From Cytophaga sp. FL35 (GTDB lineage: Bacteria; Bacteroidota; Bacteroidia; Flavobacteriales; Flavobacteriaceae): 64,000 nucleotides of DNA. Location of the stretch: contig NZ_JACSOH010000002.1 of NCBI RefSeq assembly GCF_014349235.1, positions 1-64,000 of the forward strand, written 5' to 3'. Numbering within the stretch: the first letter of the stretch is position 1; every line of letters starts with the position of its first letter. Below are positions 55,321-64,000 of the stretch, piece after piece. The notes under the pieces were generated by a model. That model did no database searches, was not told the DNA's origin, and worked only from the letters and a program-made list of their open reading frames with translations. The position numbers and the translations under genes were made by a program.

Positions 55321-55328
55321 CGAAGGTA
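55321..55328 (-). promoter_or_regulatory. Possible -7 box of queG
   Basis: Minus strand reads TACCTTCG, one mismatch from TAnnTTTG, 16 nt before the TTG start at 55304; a TTG stands about 15 nt further upstream. It decides against the earlier TTG start. Confidence 0.35.
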
Positions 55329-55357
55329 CAATTAAACCGAAACCAAAAAAAGTGAGG

Positions 55358-56692
55358 CTATCTTATCGAGAACTGTAACGGCACGCTTTGTGGCTTTAAG
55401 GATATTAACGGATTAATGGCAACCTCCCTCATCTGGGTGCTCACCTTGTATTTCTTTAGGATCAAGCCTACGACCAAAACCATTTCAAACATGGCAAAGT
55501 TATTTCCAACACACATTCTGGGGCCGGCCCCAAAAGGATAGTAATAGGTAGCGTACCGCTTAGGGTCGCCATTTTTAAATCTATACGGATCAAACTTATC
55601 AGGGTCTTTCCAACAAGTTTCCGTTCTATGAAGTTCGTACATACTCATGAGCCAGACCGTATTCTTTTCATAGGTTCTTCCTTTCACCTTATCGGTTTCC
55701 AAACTCACCCTATCTATTACATACACGGGTGGATAAAGTCTCATAGCTTCCTCAATACAGTTTTTGGTAGAACTCAATTGAGAAATCGCATCCATCAGGT
55801 CCGCAGAAAAATCTATTTTACCAACTTCCTTAAAAACCTCCTCTTGAAATTTAGGGTTCTTTGCCAACAAAAAAAGCGTAAAACTTAGGGCATTTGCCGT
55901 GGTCTCGTGGCCCGCCGTAAACAATATAAGCACTTCATCTATCAACTGTTGCCTAGACATGGGCGTACCATCTTCATACCGTGCTTGAAATAACATATCC
56001 AACAGGTCATCTTTTTCAACCCCTGAAGAAATCCTCTCTTCAATGATAGTATCCAATAGTTTCTGGGCTTCCTTGGAAAGTTTCAAATGTTTACCAATTT
56101 CACCTTTTAGATGAAACCACCATTTAAAGAAAGGCTGCCTCATTTCTTTAATGAGCATTTTCTGGTTGGTTTCCGTAATTTCTTGAAGACGTCTCATTCG
56201 TTTACGAAGATTGTCCGCACTGAAGAGGGACTGGGCTACCACTTGAAAGGCGATGTCTCCCATTAGGGGAAACACATCATAAGCTATATTCTCCTTAATT
56301 CTTTGCAATTCCTGTTCAATACTTTTGAACATCACACCCAATAAACCTTGTAATTTCCTTTTATGGAAAGCAGGCTGAACCATACGCCGGTGAACCCTCC
56401 AAAAATCACCGTTTGAAGTCAACAAACCACGACCAATATATTTTCCCAAATCTTTGGTCTGTAAAGAAGATTTATGGTAGTTTTTATGATTCTTTTGTAG
56501 AATGTATTGAATGGTTTCTGCATCCCTAGTAAAAACCACTTGACCTCCTACACCTATATTTACCTTAAAGGTATCACCGTATTTCTCAAAATTCTCATGA
56601 TGAAATGGCAAAGGATTTTTTAAAATCCTTTTTCTATTCTTAAAAACCTCTATTGGAGATACCGTCACAATTTCATTTACAGCTTTCTCCAT
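55358..56692 (-). CDS. Cytochrome P450
   Basis: A 444-aa soluble P450 with all main signatures: I-helix FTAGHETTANALSF (about 270-283), K-helix ExxR in CIEEAMRLYPP (about 330-340), the PERF-like segment DPDKFDPYRF and the heme-binding loop FGAGPRMCVGN with the thiolate Cys at about 394. No membrane anchor. It resembles bacterial CYP102-domain/CYP110-like fatty acid or terpenoid hydroxylases, but the substrate cannot be read. I use the ATG at 56692, 10 bp after the ruvB stop; the longer frame would overlap ruvB. No ferredoxin or reductase gene is next to it. Confidence 0.92.
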   Translation of the reverse strand: MEKAVNEIVTVSPIEVFKNRKRILKNPLPFHHENFEKYGDTFKVNIGVGGQVVFTRDAETIQYILQKNHKNYHKSSLQTKDLGKYIGRGLLTSNGDFWRVHRRMVQPAFHKRKLQGLLGVMFKSIEQELQRIKENIAYDVFPLMGDIAFQVVAQSLFSADNLRKRMRRLQEITETNQKMLIKEMRQPFFKWWFHLKGEIGKHLKLSKEAQKLLDTIIEERISSGVEKDDLLDMLFQARYEDGTPMSRQQLIDEVLILFTAGHETTANALSFTLFLLAKNPKFQEEVFKEVGKIDFSADLMDAISQLSSTKNCIEEAMRLYPPVYVIDRVSLETDKVKGRTYEKNTVWLMSMYELHRTETCWKDPDKFDPYRFKNGDPKRYATYYYPFGAGPRMCVGNNFAMFEMVLVVGLILKKYKVSTQMREVAINPLISLKPQSVPLQFSIR

Positions 56693-56702
56693 AGGTACGG
56701 AA

Positions 56703-57725
56703 TTAAAAAAGTCCTTGCTGGGTTCCGGGTTTGGTTTTTCCCAAATGCCTATAAGCAAGCTCTGTCACTTCCCTTCCCCTTGGTGTTCTCATTATAAATC
56801 CTTGTTGAATCAAAAAAGGTTCATAAACCTCTTCAATGGTTTCGGCACTTTCAGAAACTGCCGTTGCAAGGGTAGTGATTCCCACGGGACCTCCCTTAAA
56901 CTTCTCTATGATGGTAGAAAGTATTTTATTATCCATTTCATCCAAACCATGAGCATCTACGTTAAGGGCCTTTAAGCTGAATTTTGAGATTTCCAAATCA
57001 ATAGACCCATTACCCTTTATTTGAGCAAAGTCACGCACCCGCCGCAAGAGTGCATTACAGATTCGGGGCGTTCCTCTACTACGGCCCGCAATTTCTATGG
57101 AAGCCTCATTGCTAATGGGCACTTTTAAAATATCGGCACTACGTTGTACAATCGTGGAAAGCAACTCCGTATCATAATATTGCAATCGGCTGGAAATACC
57201 AAAACGGGCTCTCATAGGTGCCGTTAACAATCCGGAGCGGGTTGTGGCCCCAATTAAAGTAAACGGATTCAAATTAATTTGAACCGTACGAGCATTGGGG
57301 CCCGTTTCTATCATGATATCTATTTTATAATCCTCCATTGCGGAGTATAGGTATTCTTCCACAATAGGGCTTAATCTGTGGATCTCATCAATAAAAAGTA
57401 CGTCCCTTTCATCTAGATTGGTCAATAAGCCAGCCAAATCTCCAGGCTTATCCAATACAGGACCGGAAGTCACCTTTATCCCAACACCCAACTCATTGGC
57501 CAAAATATGGGCCAAGGTAGTTTTTCCAAGTCCTGGAGGACCATGAAAAAGAGTGTGATCCAATGCCTCTCCCCGTTGGTTGGCTGCCTGCACAAAAATT
57601 TTAAGGTTTTCCAAAACCTGCTGTTGTCCCGTAAAATCATCAAAGGTAACCGGGCGCAAGGCTTTTTCAATATCCATTTCCTCAGAGGAAAAGTGATCAC
57701 CGGTAGGGTCTAGATACTCATTCAT
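56703..57725 (-). CDS. ruvB: Holliday junction branch migration helicase RuvB
   Basis: A 340-aa AAA+ motor that drives branch migration with RuvA. Start [25 protein letters not shown]; Walker [12 protein letters not shown] (about 59-69), Walker [12 protein letters not shown] (about 107-117), sensor GATTRSGLL, Arg finger [20 protein letters not shown], and a C-terminal winged helix ending [14 protein letters not shown] chose the ATG at 57725; the frame extends upstream through the -7 box. With that box seven bases before the ATG, a leaderless or very short-leader mRNA is expected. P450 follows in the same transcript. Confidence 0.96.
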   Translation of the reverse strand: MNEYLDPTGDHFSSEEMDIEKALRPVTFDDFTGQQQVLENLKIFVQAANQRGEALDHTLFHGPPGLGKTTLAHILANELGVGIKVTSGPVLDKPGDLAGLLTNLDERDVLFIDEIHRLSPIVEEYLYSAMEDYKIDIMIETGPNARTVQINLNPFTLIGATTRSGLLTAPMRARFGISSRLQYYDTELLSTIVQRSADILKVPISNEASIEIAGRSRGTPRICNALLRRVRDFAQIKGNGSIDLEISKFSLKALNVDAHGLDEMDNKILSTIIEKFKGGPVGITTLATAVSESAETIEEVYEPFLIQQGFIMRTPRGREVTELAYRHLGKTKPGTQQGLF

Positions 57726-57732
57726 AGAAAAA

Positions 57733-57740
57733 CAAAGATA
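57733..57740 (-). promoter_or_regulatory. -7 box of ruvB, very close to the start codon
   Basis: Minus strand reads TATCTTTG, a perfect TAnnTTTG, with seven bases between it and the ATG. No -33 TTG is visible. Confidence 0.5.
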
Positions 57741-57853
57741 CAGGAAAGAAGGCAGAACTTTTAAATACGGGATTATCAAAAATATGGCGTTCTATTTTTT
57801 ATTTCCTCAAAAACCCATGAAAAATTAAATCAAAAAAATCGTAAATTCATTTT

Positions 57854-60118
57854 ATGCAAAAAAAAGTATACCCTCCGCAAGTATTAAAATACATTCCTCT
57901 ATTTTATGTGATTTGGTCAGACAATTTGGTAACCGCTTCGGAAATCAACGTGGTTCAAAACACCATTGAACAAGATGAAAAATTATCCCCTACGGAAATA
58001 AAGGACCTTTTAAATTGGTTGCAGCCCAAAAATCCCCCCGCGGACGATGTCATGAAAAGCTGGAAGCATTTTATCTCCAACTCCCAAGTAAAGTTAATCG
58101 AGAGCGAAACGCATCCACTGGCATCCTTAAGTGAAAAAGTAATACGGCATTACCATACCGCTACCGTGGAAACAACACCCTTAGAACATATTGAAGTTAA
58201 CCTAGGAATTCAACCCAATCATTACAACCATTTATTTGATGTTGAAGTAGTACATGAAAGTAGTTCCAATTACTACGACGCAACCCGTTTAGATAAACTG
58301 TTAAAAGGCAAACATGCCCCACTGATAGACAACTTTAGACAAGCCCTAAACGACCCAACTTTTAAGTGGGACATTCACCGAAATAAGGAAAACTTCCGGC
58401 AAAAAGTATTGAATCAGGTGACCTTTTTGGCCGAAAAGGGATTTGGGGCGTTAGCTTACCCAAACGACTATGGCGGTAAGAATAATATGGAAGGCTACGC
58501 TTATATGTTCGAAAATATGATGTATGCGGATGGTAGTCTTTGCATAAAATTCGGTGTTCAATTCGGACTTTTTGGAGGTAGCATTCAAAAGCTTGGCACT
58601 AAAAAACACCATGACCAGTATTTAACCGATACTGGAAAAGCAAAACTATTAGGATGCTTTGCCATGACAGAAACCGGTCACGGCTCCAATGTTAGGGGAA
58701 TTAAGACGACGGCAACCTATGACCCAAAAACGGACCATATCATCATACATACACCGGGGAACAATGACAACAAGGAATACATTGGAAATGCCCTTCATTC
58801 CAAAATGGCATCTGTGTTTGCCCAGCTTATCGTTAACGGAAAGAACGAGGGAGTCCACGCTATTTTAGTGCCCCTAAGAGATAAAAACCATGAACTATTG
58901 CCCGGTGTAAAAGTAGAGGACAACGGATATAAATTGGGACTTAACGGGGTTGATAACGGTAAAATATGGTTTCATCAAGTAGCCGTACCAAGGGAAAATC
59001 TCTTAAACAAATACGGAGATATAACGAAAGATGGCAATTACAAATCAGACATCAAAAATCCTAACAAGAGGTTCTTTACCATGTTGGGCACCTTGGTGGG
59101 AGGTAGAATTTGTGTGGCTCGTGCCGGATTGGGAGGTGCAAAATATTCCCTAACCGTAGCCATAAAACATGCTTTACAAAGAAGACAGTTTAATGATAGC
59201 ATAAAAGTACAAGAAGACCTTTTAATGGACTATCCTTCTCACCAACTCAGATTAACACCTTTGGTAGCTAGCGCCTACGTTTACCATTTTGCATTGGACA
59301 AAATGATGGAAACCTATTGCGATGAAAGTCAACCGGACAAACGTGTGGTGGAAACACAAGTGGCCGGACTCAAATCCATAATTACATGGTATGCCAATAG
59401 CACTATTCAGGAATGTAGAGAGGCTTGTGGAGGAAAAGGGTATTTATTGGAGAATAGAATTGCAGATTTAAAAGGTGACGTTGACATCTTCACCACATTT
59501 GAAGGGGACAATACGGTACTGCTTCTATTGGCCGCAAAAGGGGTATTAAGTGATTTTAAAGCAGAATTTAACAGTGCCGGGTTTACCGCGGTATTGAAAA
59601 TACTGGGCATGCAACTTAATAATACCCTTACCACTAGTAATCCTGTTTACTCCAACAAAGTAGACAAAGAGCACTTATACAATCCTAAATTTCACAAACA
59701 TGCACTTAATTATAGAACAAGAAGGTTGACCTATACACTGGCCATGCGCATACGGGATTACATAAAGCAGGGAATGCCTTCCTATCAAGCATTCTTAAAG
59801 GTTCAAACCCATTTGTTGGCTTTGGGAAAAGCCTATAGTGTTGAATTGGCTTATGAAACTTTTTCCAATTATATTAAAACTATGGAGGAAGACAAATACA
59901 AAAGTCTTTTTGAAAAAATGGCTACGCTTTATGTACTTTATGAACTAAGAAAAGACGCAGCTTGGTACTTGGAACAAGGATATTTGGGTAGCACAAAATC
60001 GAAGGCTATTAGACAAAGAGTAGAAAGGCTGTGTACAGAGTTACGACCTCATTTGAACAGTCTTATTGATGGATTTGGAATCCCTGAACATTGCTTGACC
60101 GCTCCAATAGCACAGTAA
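57854..60118 (+). CDS. Acyl-CoA oxidase/dehydrogenase family protein
   Basis: A 754-aa flavoenzyme of the acyl-CoA oxidase type, expected to oxidise fatty acyl-CoA to the trans-2-enoyl form. An N-terminal extension (about 1-165) precedes the three-part core: alpha (about 170-275), beta with the FAD/substrate loop CFAMTETGHGSNVRG (about 272-286), and C-terminal helices with the catalytic Glu in FTTFEGDNTVLLLLA (about 544-558) and the acyl-CoA oxidase-type tail. The length and TETGHGSNV are closer to oxidases than to short dehydrogenases (about 380 aa), but oxygen use is not proven. Divergent from ruvB and convergent with the DUF2807 gene. Confidence 0.88.
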   Translation: MQKKVYPPQVLKYIPLFYVIWSDNLVTASEINVVQNTIEQDEKLSPTEIKDLLNWLQPKNPPADDVMKSWKHFISNSQVKLIESETHPLASLSEKVIRHYHTATVETTPLEHIEVNLGIQPNHYNHLFDVEVVHESSSNYYDATRLDKLLKGKHAPLIDNFRQALNDPTFKWDIHRNKENFRQKVLNQVTFLAEKGFGALAYPNDYGGKNNMEGYAYMFENMMYADGSLCIKFGVQFGLFGGSIQKLGTKKHHDQYLTDTGKAKLLGCFAMTETGHGSNVRGIKTTATYDPKTDHIIIHTPGNNDNKEYIGNALHSKMASVFAQLIVNGKNEGVHAILVPLRDKNHELLPGVKVEDNGYKLGLNGVDNGKIWFHQVAVPRENLLNKYGDITKDGNYKSDIKNPNKRFFTMLGTLVGGRICVARAGLGGAKYSLTVAIKHALQRRQFNDSIKVQEDLLMDYPSHQLRLTPLVASAYVYHFALDKMMETYCDESQPDKRVVETQVAGLKSIITWYANSTIQECREACGGKGYLLENRIADLKGDVDIFTTFEGDNTVLLLLAAKGVLSDFKAEFNSAGFTAVLKILGMQLNNTLTTSNPVYSNKVDKEHLYNPKFHKHALNYRTRRLTYTLAMRIRDYIKQGMPSYQAFLKVQTHLLALGKAYSVELAYETFSNYIKTMEEDKYKSLFEKMATLYVLYELRKDAAWYLEQGYLGSTKSKAIRQRVERLCTELRPHLNSLIDGFGIPEHCLTAPIAQ

Positions 60119-60139
60119 GGAAAACCCTATTTTTCCTTA
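60116..60139. terminator. Bidirectional hairpin spanning both stop codons
   Basis: TAAGGAAAA (60116-60124) pairs with TTTTCCTTA (60131-60139), loop ccctat. It includes the TAA of the acyl-CoA oxidase gene and the stop of the convergent DUF2807 gene. AT-rich, so strength is moderate. Confidence 0.45.
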
Positions 60140-60948
60140 TGGAGTTCCGCAGTGTCATTAAACTCTAAAAGGGTCACTTGTGGACTACCATATAAATGAG
60201 TTCTGGTAGAACCGTTGGCTGTTAACTCTAAATCTTCACTTGCATTAACATCTGCATTGGCAGAATGTTGAATAGTCAAAAAGACTTTAGTAGCCTCCAA
60301 CCGTTCTGCTTTTAAACTAGCGCTTTCCATAAGATCTGCAAATAATTGATCGGTAGTACCCTCCAATTTTATAGATGCGTTCTTATACATTTTAACATTG
60401 TTCAACTGCGTCATGGTATATACTTTGGCATCCACTCGATCTTTGAGAATTAGACTTATTTCACCACCATTCACATTAAAGTCCCCAAAACTATTCCCTT
60501 CCATCTTTACATTGGTAAGGTCTGCGTCCGTACTCAATTCAAGTTTAGAAGAGTTATAAGTATTTATGTATAGTTCTCGAGTACTTATAGGGCCATCAGC
60601 AATCAGTTTGCCATCCAATAGCGTTATTGCGCTCAATTCATTATAGTATACGGTAATATCTAATTTTTTCTTAACTGTGATATTATAAAATGAACTTATG
60701 ACCAAGGTGCTATCCTCCACTTTAAATTTTAGAACATCAATTAGATTATCATCAGCAGTAATGGCATACCCCTCAGAAGCAGCTCTCTGTAAATGAATTT
60801 CCAAATCATCCTTTAACTCAATGGCACTATAGGGTGGTAAATCTTCCTGATAATCCACAACTTGTTTGTTCCCTTTAATTTTGGGCTTACGTTGAGCACT
60901 TACCTGTACTACACACAAAAAGGAGATAAATAAAATAAAATGCTTCAT
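60127..60948 (-). CDS. DUF2807 (GIN domain) secreted protein
   Basis: A 273-aa exported protein with a signal peptide (1-18, QVSAQ) and a right-handed beta-helix built of short repeats (for example LITADDNLIDVLKFKVEDSTLVIS, LYINTYNSSKLELSTDADLTNVKMEG, LKAERLEATKVFLTIQHSANADVNASEDL). This is the head GIN domain found in Bacteroidota, named after putative adhesins. Its role is unknown. It is a single-gene unit after the oxidase genes' strand partner, on the minus strand. Confidence 0.88.
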   Translation of the reverse strand: MKHFILFISFLCVVQVSAQRKPKIKGNKQVVDYQEDLPPYSAIELKDDLEIHLQRAASEGYAITADDNLIDVLKFKVEDSTLVISSFYNITVKKKLDITVYYNELSAITLLDGKLIADGPISTRELYINTYNSSKLELSTDADLTNVKMEGNSFGDFNVNGGEISLILKDRVDAKVYTMTQLNNVKMYKNASIKLEGTTDQLFADLMESASLKAERLEATKVFLTIQHSANADVNASEDLELTANGSTRTHLYGSPQVTLLEFNDTAELHKEK

Positions 60949-61041
60949 AATGGTTTAGTGTTTAAGCTACAGTTACAAATACATGATGACTGAGGATGAT
61001 AAATTTCAATCCGTAAGAATTATAGCCTATCTCAATATATC

Positions 61042-61080
61042 AAAAAAAATGCCCAACTATATCAGTCGGGCATTTTTTAT
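61042..61080 (-). terminator. Terminator of the ctaC-ctaD transcript
   Basis: AAATGCCC (61047-61054) pairs with GGGCATTT (61068-61075), with an inner ACT/AGT extension. T runs flank both sides, so it can act in both directions; on the minus strand it ends the ctaD gene. Confidence 0.82.
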
Positions 61081-61096
61081 TTAATCAAGTATATTT

Positions 61097-62926
61097 TTAG
61101 TGATGTAGTTCCTCTTCGTCTTTTTGAAGCGGAACAATCTGTGGAACAAAATCCTGACCAGGAATGATGTATTCCCCATTTTCATCAACTTTACTGTAGT
61201 CGTAAGCCCAACGGTGTACTTCAGGTATAGGCCCGTCCCAGTTACCGTGAATATGCTTATTACCGGTAGTCCATTCCAAAGTGGTAGATTTCCAAGGGTT
61301 TTGTGGACCCTCTTTTCCATAGAAAACACTATGAATAAAGTTATAAACGAATACCAACTGAGCTGCACCAGCAATTAAAGCAAATACGGTCATCAATACT
61401 TGAACATCGGCCAATTCATCAAACATCGGGAATGCAGTATTCTCATAATATCTCCTAGGAACCCCTGCCATACCAACGAAGTGCATTGGGAAGAAAACCC
61501 CGTAAGCACATACTGCGGTTACCCAAAAGTGCACATAGCCCAAGTTCTTGTTCATCAATTTACCCTCAAACATTTTAGGGAACCAATGATAAACCCCTGC
61601 AAACATACCATATAGCGCAGAGATACCCATTACCAAGTGGAAGTGAGCCACCACAAAATAGGTGTCATGAACATTGATATCCAAGGTACTATCACCTAAA
61701 ATAATCCCTGTAAGACCTCCAGTGATGAAAGTAGAAACAAGTCCTATGGAGAATAACATAGCAGGATTGAGCTGTAGGTTACCTTTCCAAAGAGTAGTGA
61801 TATAGTTAAACGCTTTTACTGCAGAAGGTATAGCAATCAACAAGGTTGTAAATGTAAATACCGATCCAAGAAATGGGTTCATTCCAGAAATAAACATGTG
61901 GTGCCCCCAAACTATGGTAGATAAAAAGGCGATAGCTAAAATGGAAGCAATCATGGCCCTATAACCAAAAATTGGCTTTCTTGCGTTGGTTGACATAATT
62001 TCTGAAGTAATTCCCAATGCCGGAAGCAATACAATGTACACCTCAGGGTGTCCTAAGAACCAAAATAAGTGTTCAAACAATACAGGCGAACCCCCCTGGT
62101 AGTGCAAAACCTCTCCCTGAATGAAGATATCGGATAAGAAGAAAGAAGTACCAAAACTTCTATCCATTATCAAAAGTAAAGCTGCTGATAAAAGAACTGG
62201 GAAAGAGATAATACCAATTATAGCCGTTACAAAAAAGGCCCAAATGGTCAATGGCAGTCTTGTCATCGCCATTCCCTTTGTTCTAAGGTTGATTACAGTA
62301 ACAACATAGTTCAATGATCCCAAAAGGGAGGAGGCTATGAATATGGCCATCGAAACCAACCAAAGGGTCATTCCCAAACCAGATCCTTGTTGCGCCATTG
62401 GCAAGGCACTTAATGGAGGGTAAATAGTCCATCCTGCCGCTGCAGGACCTGCTTCAATAAATAGGGAAGCCACCATTACCACACATGAAACAAAGAACAT
62501 CCAAAAAGAGAGCATGTTCATAAATCCTGATGCCATATCCCGCGCACCAATCTGTAGTGGAATCAATAAGTTACTAAAAGTACCACTAAGACCTTGAGTA
62601 AGTACAAAAAATACCATCAACGTACCATGGATAGTAACCAATGCCAGATACACATCGGCATCCATAACACCTTCCGGCGCCCACTTTCCTAGAACAGCTT
62701 CAAAAACAGAGAAAGACTCCCCTGGCCATGCCAACTGCATACGGAATAATAAGGACATTGCAATACCCAAGAATCCCATTATCAATACACCAGTAATAAA
62801 ATATTGCTTGGCAATCATTTTATGATCCTGGCTAAATATGTACTTGGTTACAAAAGTCTCTTTGTGATGGTGCCCATGATCGTCATGTGCATGGTCATCT
62901 ACGTGTGCATGTGCTGTAACAGACAT
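61097..62926 (-). CDS. ctaD: Cytochrome c oxidase subunit I
   Basis: A 609-aa inner membrane protein with about twelve helices, the catalytic subunit of the heme-copper oxidase. A His-rich N-terminus (HAHVDDHAHDDHGHHHKE, about 5-22) is followed by the heme a ligand His in VTIHGTLMVFFVL. The CuB site and covalent His-Tyr pair are in FWFLGHPEVYIVLLP (about 275-290), followed by WGHHMFISG, and the heme a/a3 ligands in HDTYFVVAHFHLVMG (about 422-436). Length is typical. It starts 59 bp after ctaC; both are far from the subunit III/IV operon at 36-39 kb. Electrons come from cytochrome c. Confidence 0.97.
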   Translation of the reverse strand: MSVTAHAHVDDHAHDDHGHHHKETFVTKYIFSQDHKMIAKQYFITGVLIMGFLGIAMSLLFRMQLAWPGESFSVFEAVLGKWAPEGVMDADVYLALVTIHGTLMVFFVLTQGLSGTFSNLLIPLQIGARDMASGFMNMLSFWMFFVSCVVMVASLFIEAGPAAAGWTIYPPLSALPMAQQGSGLGMTLWLVSMAIFIASSLLGSLNYVVTVINLRTKGMAMTRLPLTIWAFFVTAIIGIISFPVLLSAALLLIMDRSFGTSFFLSDIFIQGEVLHYQGGSPVLFEHLFWFLGHPEVYIVLLPALGITSEIMSTNARKPIFGYRAMIASILAIAFLSTIVWGHHMFISGMNPFLGSVFTFTTLLIAIPSAVKAFNYITTLWKGNLQLNPAMLFSIGLVSTFITGGLTGIILGDSTLDINVHDTYFVVAHFHLVMGISALYGMFAGVYHWFPKMFEGKLMNKNLGYVHFWVTAVCAYGVFFPMHFVGMAGVPRRYYENTAFPMFDELADVQVLMTVFALIAGAAQLVFVYNFIHSVFYGKEGPQNPWKSTTLEWTTGNKHIHGNWDGPIPEVHRWAYDYSKVDENGEYIIPGQDFVPQIVPLQKDEEELHH

Positions 62927-62985
62927 AATCTTAATTTTATTAATTTTCTTTTCTAGCTTCTAAATTTGTATTTACTCACCGAAAC

Positions 62986-64000
62986 TTATTGAACACCGTT
63001 CATCGCAGTATCGGAATCTCCCTGATTTAAAACCGTTTCTGCAAAAGTACCTTGGTCGGCAATCCACTTCTCATACTCTTCTTGCGTTTCTACCACAATT
63101 TTCATTTGCATATTATAGTGCGATTTACCACAGATTTTATTACATAAAAGAATGTAATCAAACTCCCAAGGATCGGAGTTAGGTTCACCATTTGCGGCTC
63201 TTTCTGAACGTATTTCATTGGTACGTCTAACCTTATCCTTTATATCAGGATTTTGACGCATTTCCGCTGTAGTATAAATAGGAGTAAAAGAAAACTCCGT
63301 AATCATACCTGGCACACAATTCATCTGAGCTCTAAAATGGGGCATATAAGCCGAGTGCAGTACATCTTGAGATCTCATTTTAAAATTGACCTTTCTACCT
63401 ACCGGTAAATGCAATTCCTTAACTACAACATCATCAGCTGCGTAGGAATCCCCCTCATCAAGACCCAATATATTGGCTTTGTTAATATCTATCATGCGCA
63501 CATTAGCGTCACCCAATACGTTGTCCTCACCGGCATATCTAGCCGTCCAACCAAATTGCTGTGCATAAAGCTCAACTACAAGTGGGTCATCCTCATCATT
63601 CACATCCATAATAGTAGTCCAAGTGTAAAGACCCCATAAAATCAAACCTGCCAAAACAACCACAGGAATAATGGTCCAGATAAACTCCAACTTATCGTTA
63701 TCAGCATAAAATAAAGCCTTATTGCCCTTTTTACCTCTGTATTTATATCCAAAGTAATGAAGTAATGCCTGAGTAATGGTTTGAACAAAAAATATAATTA
63801 CAAAGGATACCAACATTAGGCTATCATACTCGTCACCGTGTGCCGAAGCCGCCTCGGGCAATAAGAATTTACCATAGTTATAGAAACTAAAGATGGTAAT
63901 AGCGTAAATGAAAATTAAGAAAGCGAATAATAAATAACCATTGGTCTGGTTATCACTATCGTTTGCTATTTGGGAGGTCTCGGCCTTTAATTGTGACAAT
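62986..64000 (-). CDS. ctaC: Cytochrome c oxidase subunit II (5' end beyond window)
   Basis: At least 337 aa of subunit II. Two membrane helices (about 23-43 and 62-85 of the visible part; then IIPVVVLAGLILWGLYTW) lead to the cupredoxin domain with the CuA site: His in VLHSAYMPHF, then CNKICGKSHYNM (C-x3-C-x3-H-x2-M). The visible first codon is a TTG (SQLKAETSQIAND) with no ribosome binding site in view, and the frame is still open at the window edge. Relatives carry a further N-terminal helix, so the real start is probably outside the window. Followed by ctaD. Confidence 0.93.
   Translation of the reverse strand, partial: LSQLKAETSQIANDSDNQTNGYLLFAFLIFIYAITIFSFYNYGKFLLPEAASAHGDEYDSLMLVSFVIIFFVQTITQALLHYFGYKYRGKKGNKALFYADNDKLEFIWTIIPVVVLAGLILWGLYTWTTIMDVNDEDDPLVVELYAQQFGWTARYAGEDNVLGDANVRMIDINKANILGLDEGDSYAADDVVVKELHLPVGRKVNFKMRSQDVLHSAYMPHFRAQMNCVPGMITEFSFTPIYTTAEMRQNPDIKDKVRRTNEIRSERAANGEPNSDPWEFDYILLCNKICGKSHYNMQMKIVVETQEEYEKWIADQGTFAETVLNQGDSDTAMNGVQ

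Noticed and set aside
61081-61374. Minus-strand 97-aa frame in a second frame of ctaD
   Set aside because: Lies entirely inside the subunit I gene's conserved C-terminal region and the terminator; a shadow frame.

Overview
The window looks like chromosome from a marine-type member of the family Flavobacteriaceae (Bacteroidota). Evidence seen in the sequence: low-to-moderate GC, -7 boxes of the Bacteroidota form TAnnTTTG in front of many genes, few Shine-Dalgarno sites, a type IX secretion / gliding gene set (SprA, PorP/SprF proteins, a type B C-terminal-domain adhesin), and a caa3/aa3-type cytochrome oxidase cluster with Bacteroidota layout. Maribacter/Zobellia/Arenibacter-like relatives are an inference; no search was possible.

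Layout. 1-1233: one intact tRNA-Arg(TCT) followed by about 201-bp tandem repeats. Each repeat carries a 3' tRNA-Arg remnant whose anticodon arm is replaced by a palindrome, plus a copied terminator. A GIY-YIG nuclease gene follows, and its stop codon lies inside another tRNA-like remnant. This is the most unusual part of the window. 1234-3832: an orphan coiled-coil protein, a SanA/DUF218 protein, an Nramp-like transporter without the canonical metal motifs, and a 63-aa protein. 3829-10465 (minus): a type IX operon of adhesin, PorP/SprF and OmpA/PD40 protein. 10624-14814 (minus): fabD, a gamma-carbonic-anhydrase-like protein, and a LytTR regulator with its TPR histidine kinase. 15020-17270: a VWA lipoprotein and a second PorP/SprF, convergent. 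17487-23351 (plus): Nfu-type scaffold, dodecin, DUF255 thioredoxin protein, MscS channel and two paralogous secreted proteins.

23390-33704 (minus): tsaB, then an eight-gene efflux locus with four MacB/FtsX-type permeases, two membrane-fusion adaptors, one ATPase and one TolC protein. 33815-39042 (minus): terminal oxidase assembly and subunits (ctaB, two subunit III genes, subunit IV, a cysteine-less SCO-like protein, SCO1, DUF420, a small Cys protein). 39235-50934 (minus): a block maeB-ruvA-sprA-gcvH-vanZ-tonB. 51112-54140 (minus): sucrose phosphorylase and an SLC45-like sugar porter. 54384-57725 (minus): ruvB, cytochrome P450, queG. 57854-60118 (plus): acyl-CoA oxidase-like enzyme. 60127-63999 (minus): DUF2807 protein, ctaD (subunit I) and ctaC (subunit II, cut by the window edge).

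How the genes fit together: most of the window serves envelope functions (type IX export, surface adhesion, multidrug or peptide efflux, TonB energisation) and aerobic respiration. Housekeeping genes (fabD, tsaB, ruvA, ruvB, gcvH, maeB, queG) sit between them. Apart from the left-end tRNA/GIY-YIG repeat region I see no insertion sequence, prophage, CRISPR array or integrase.
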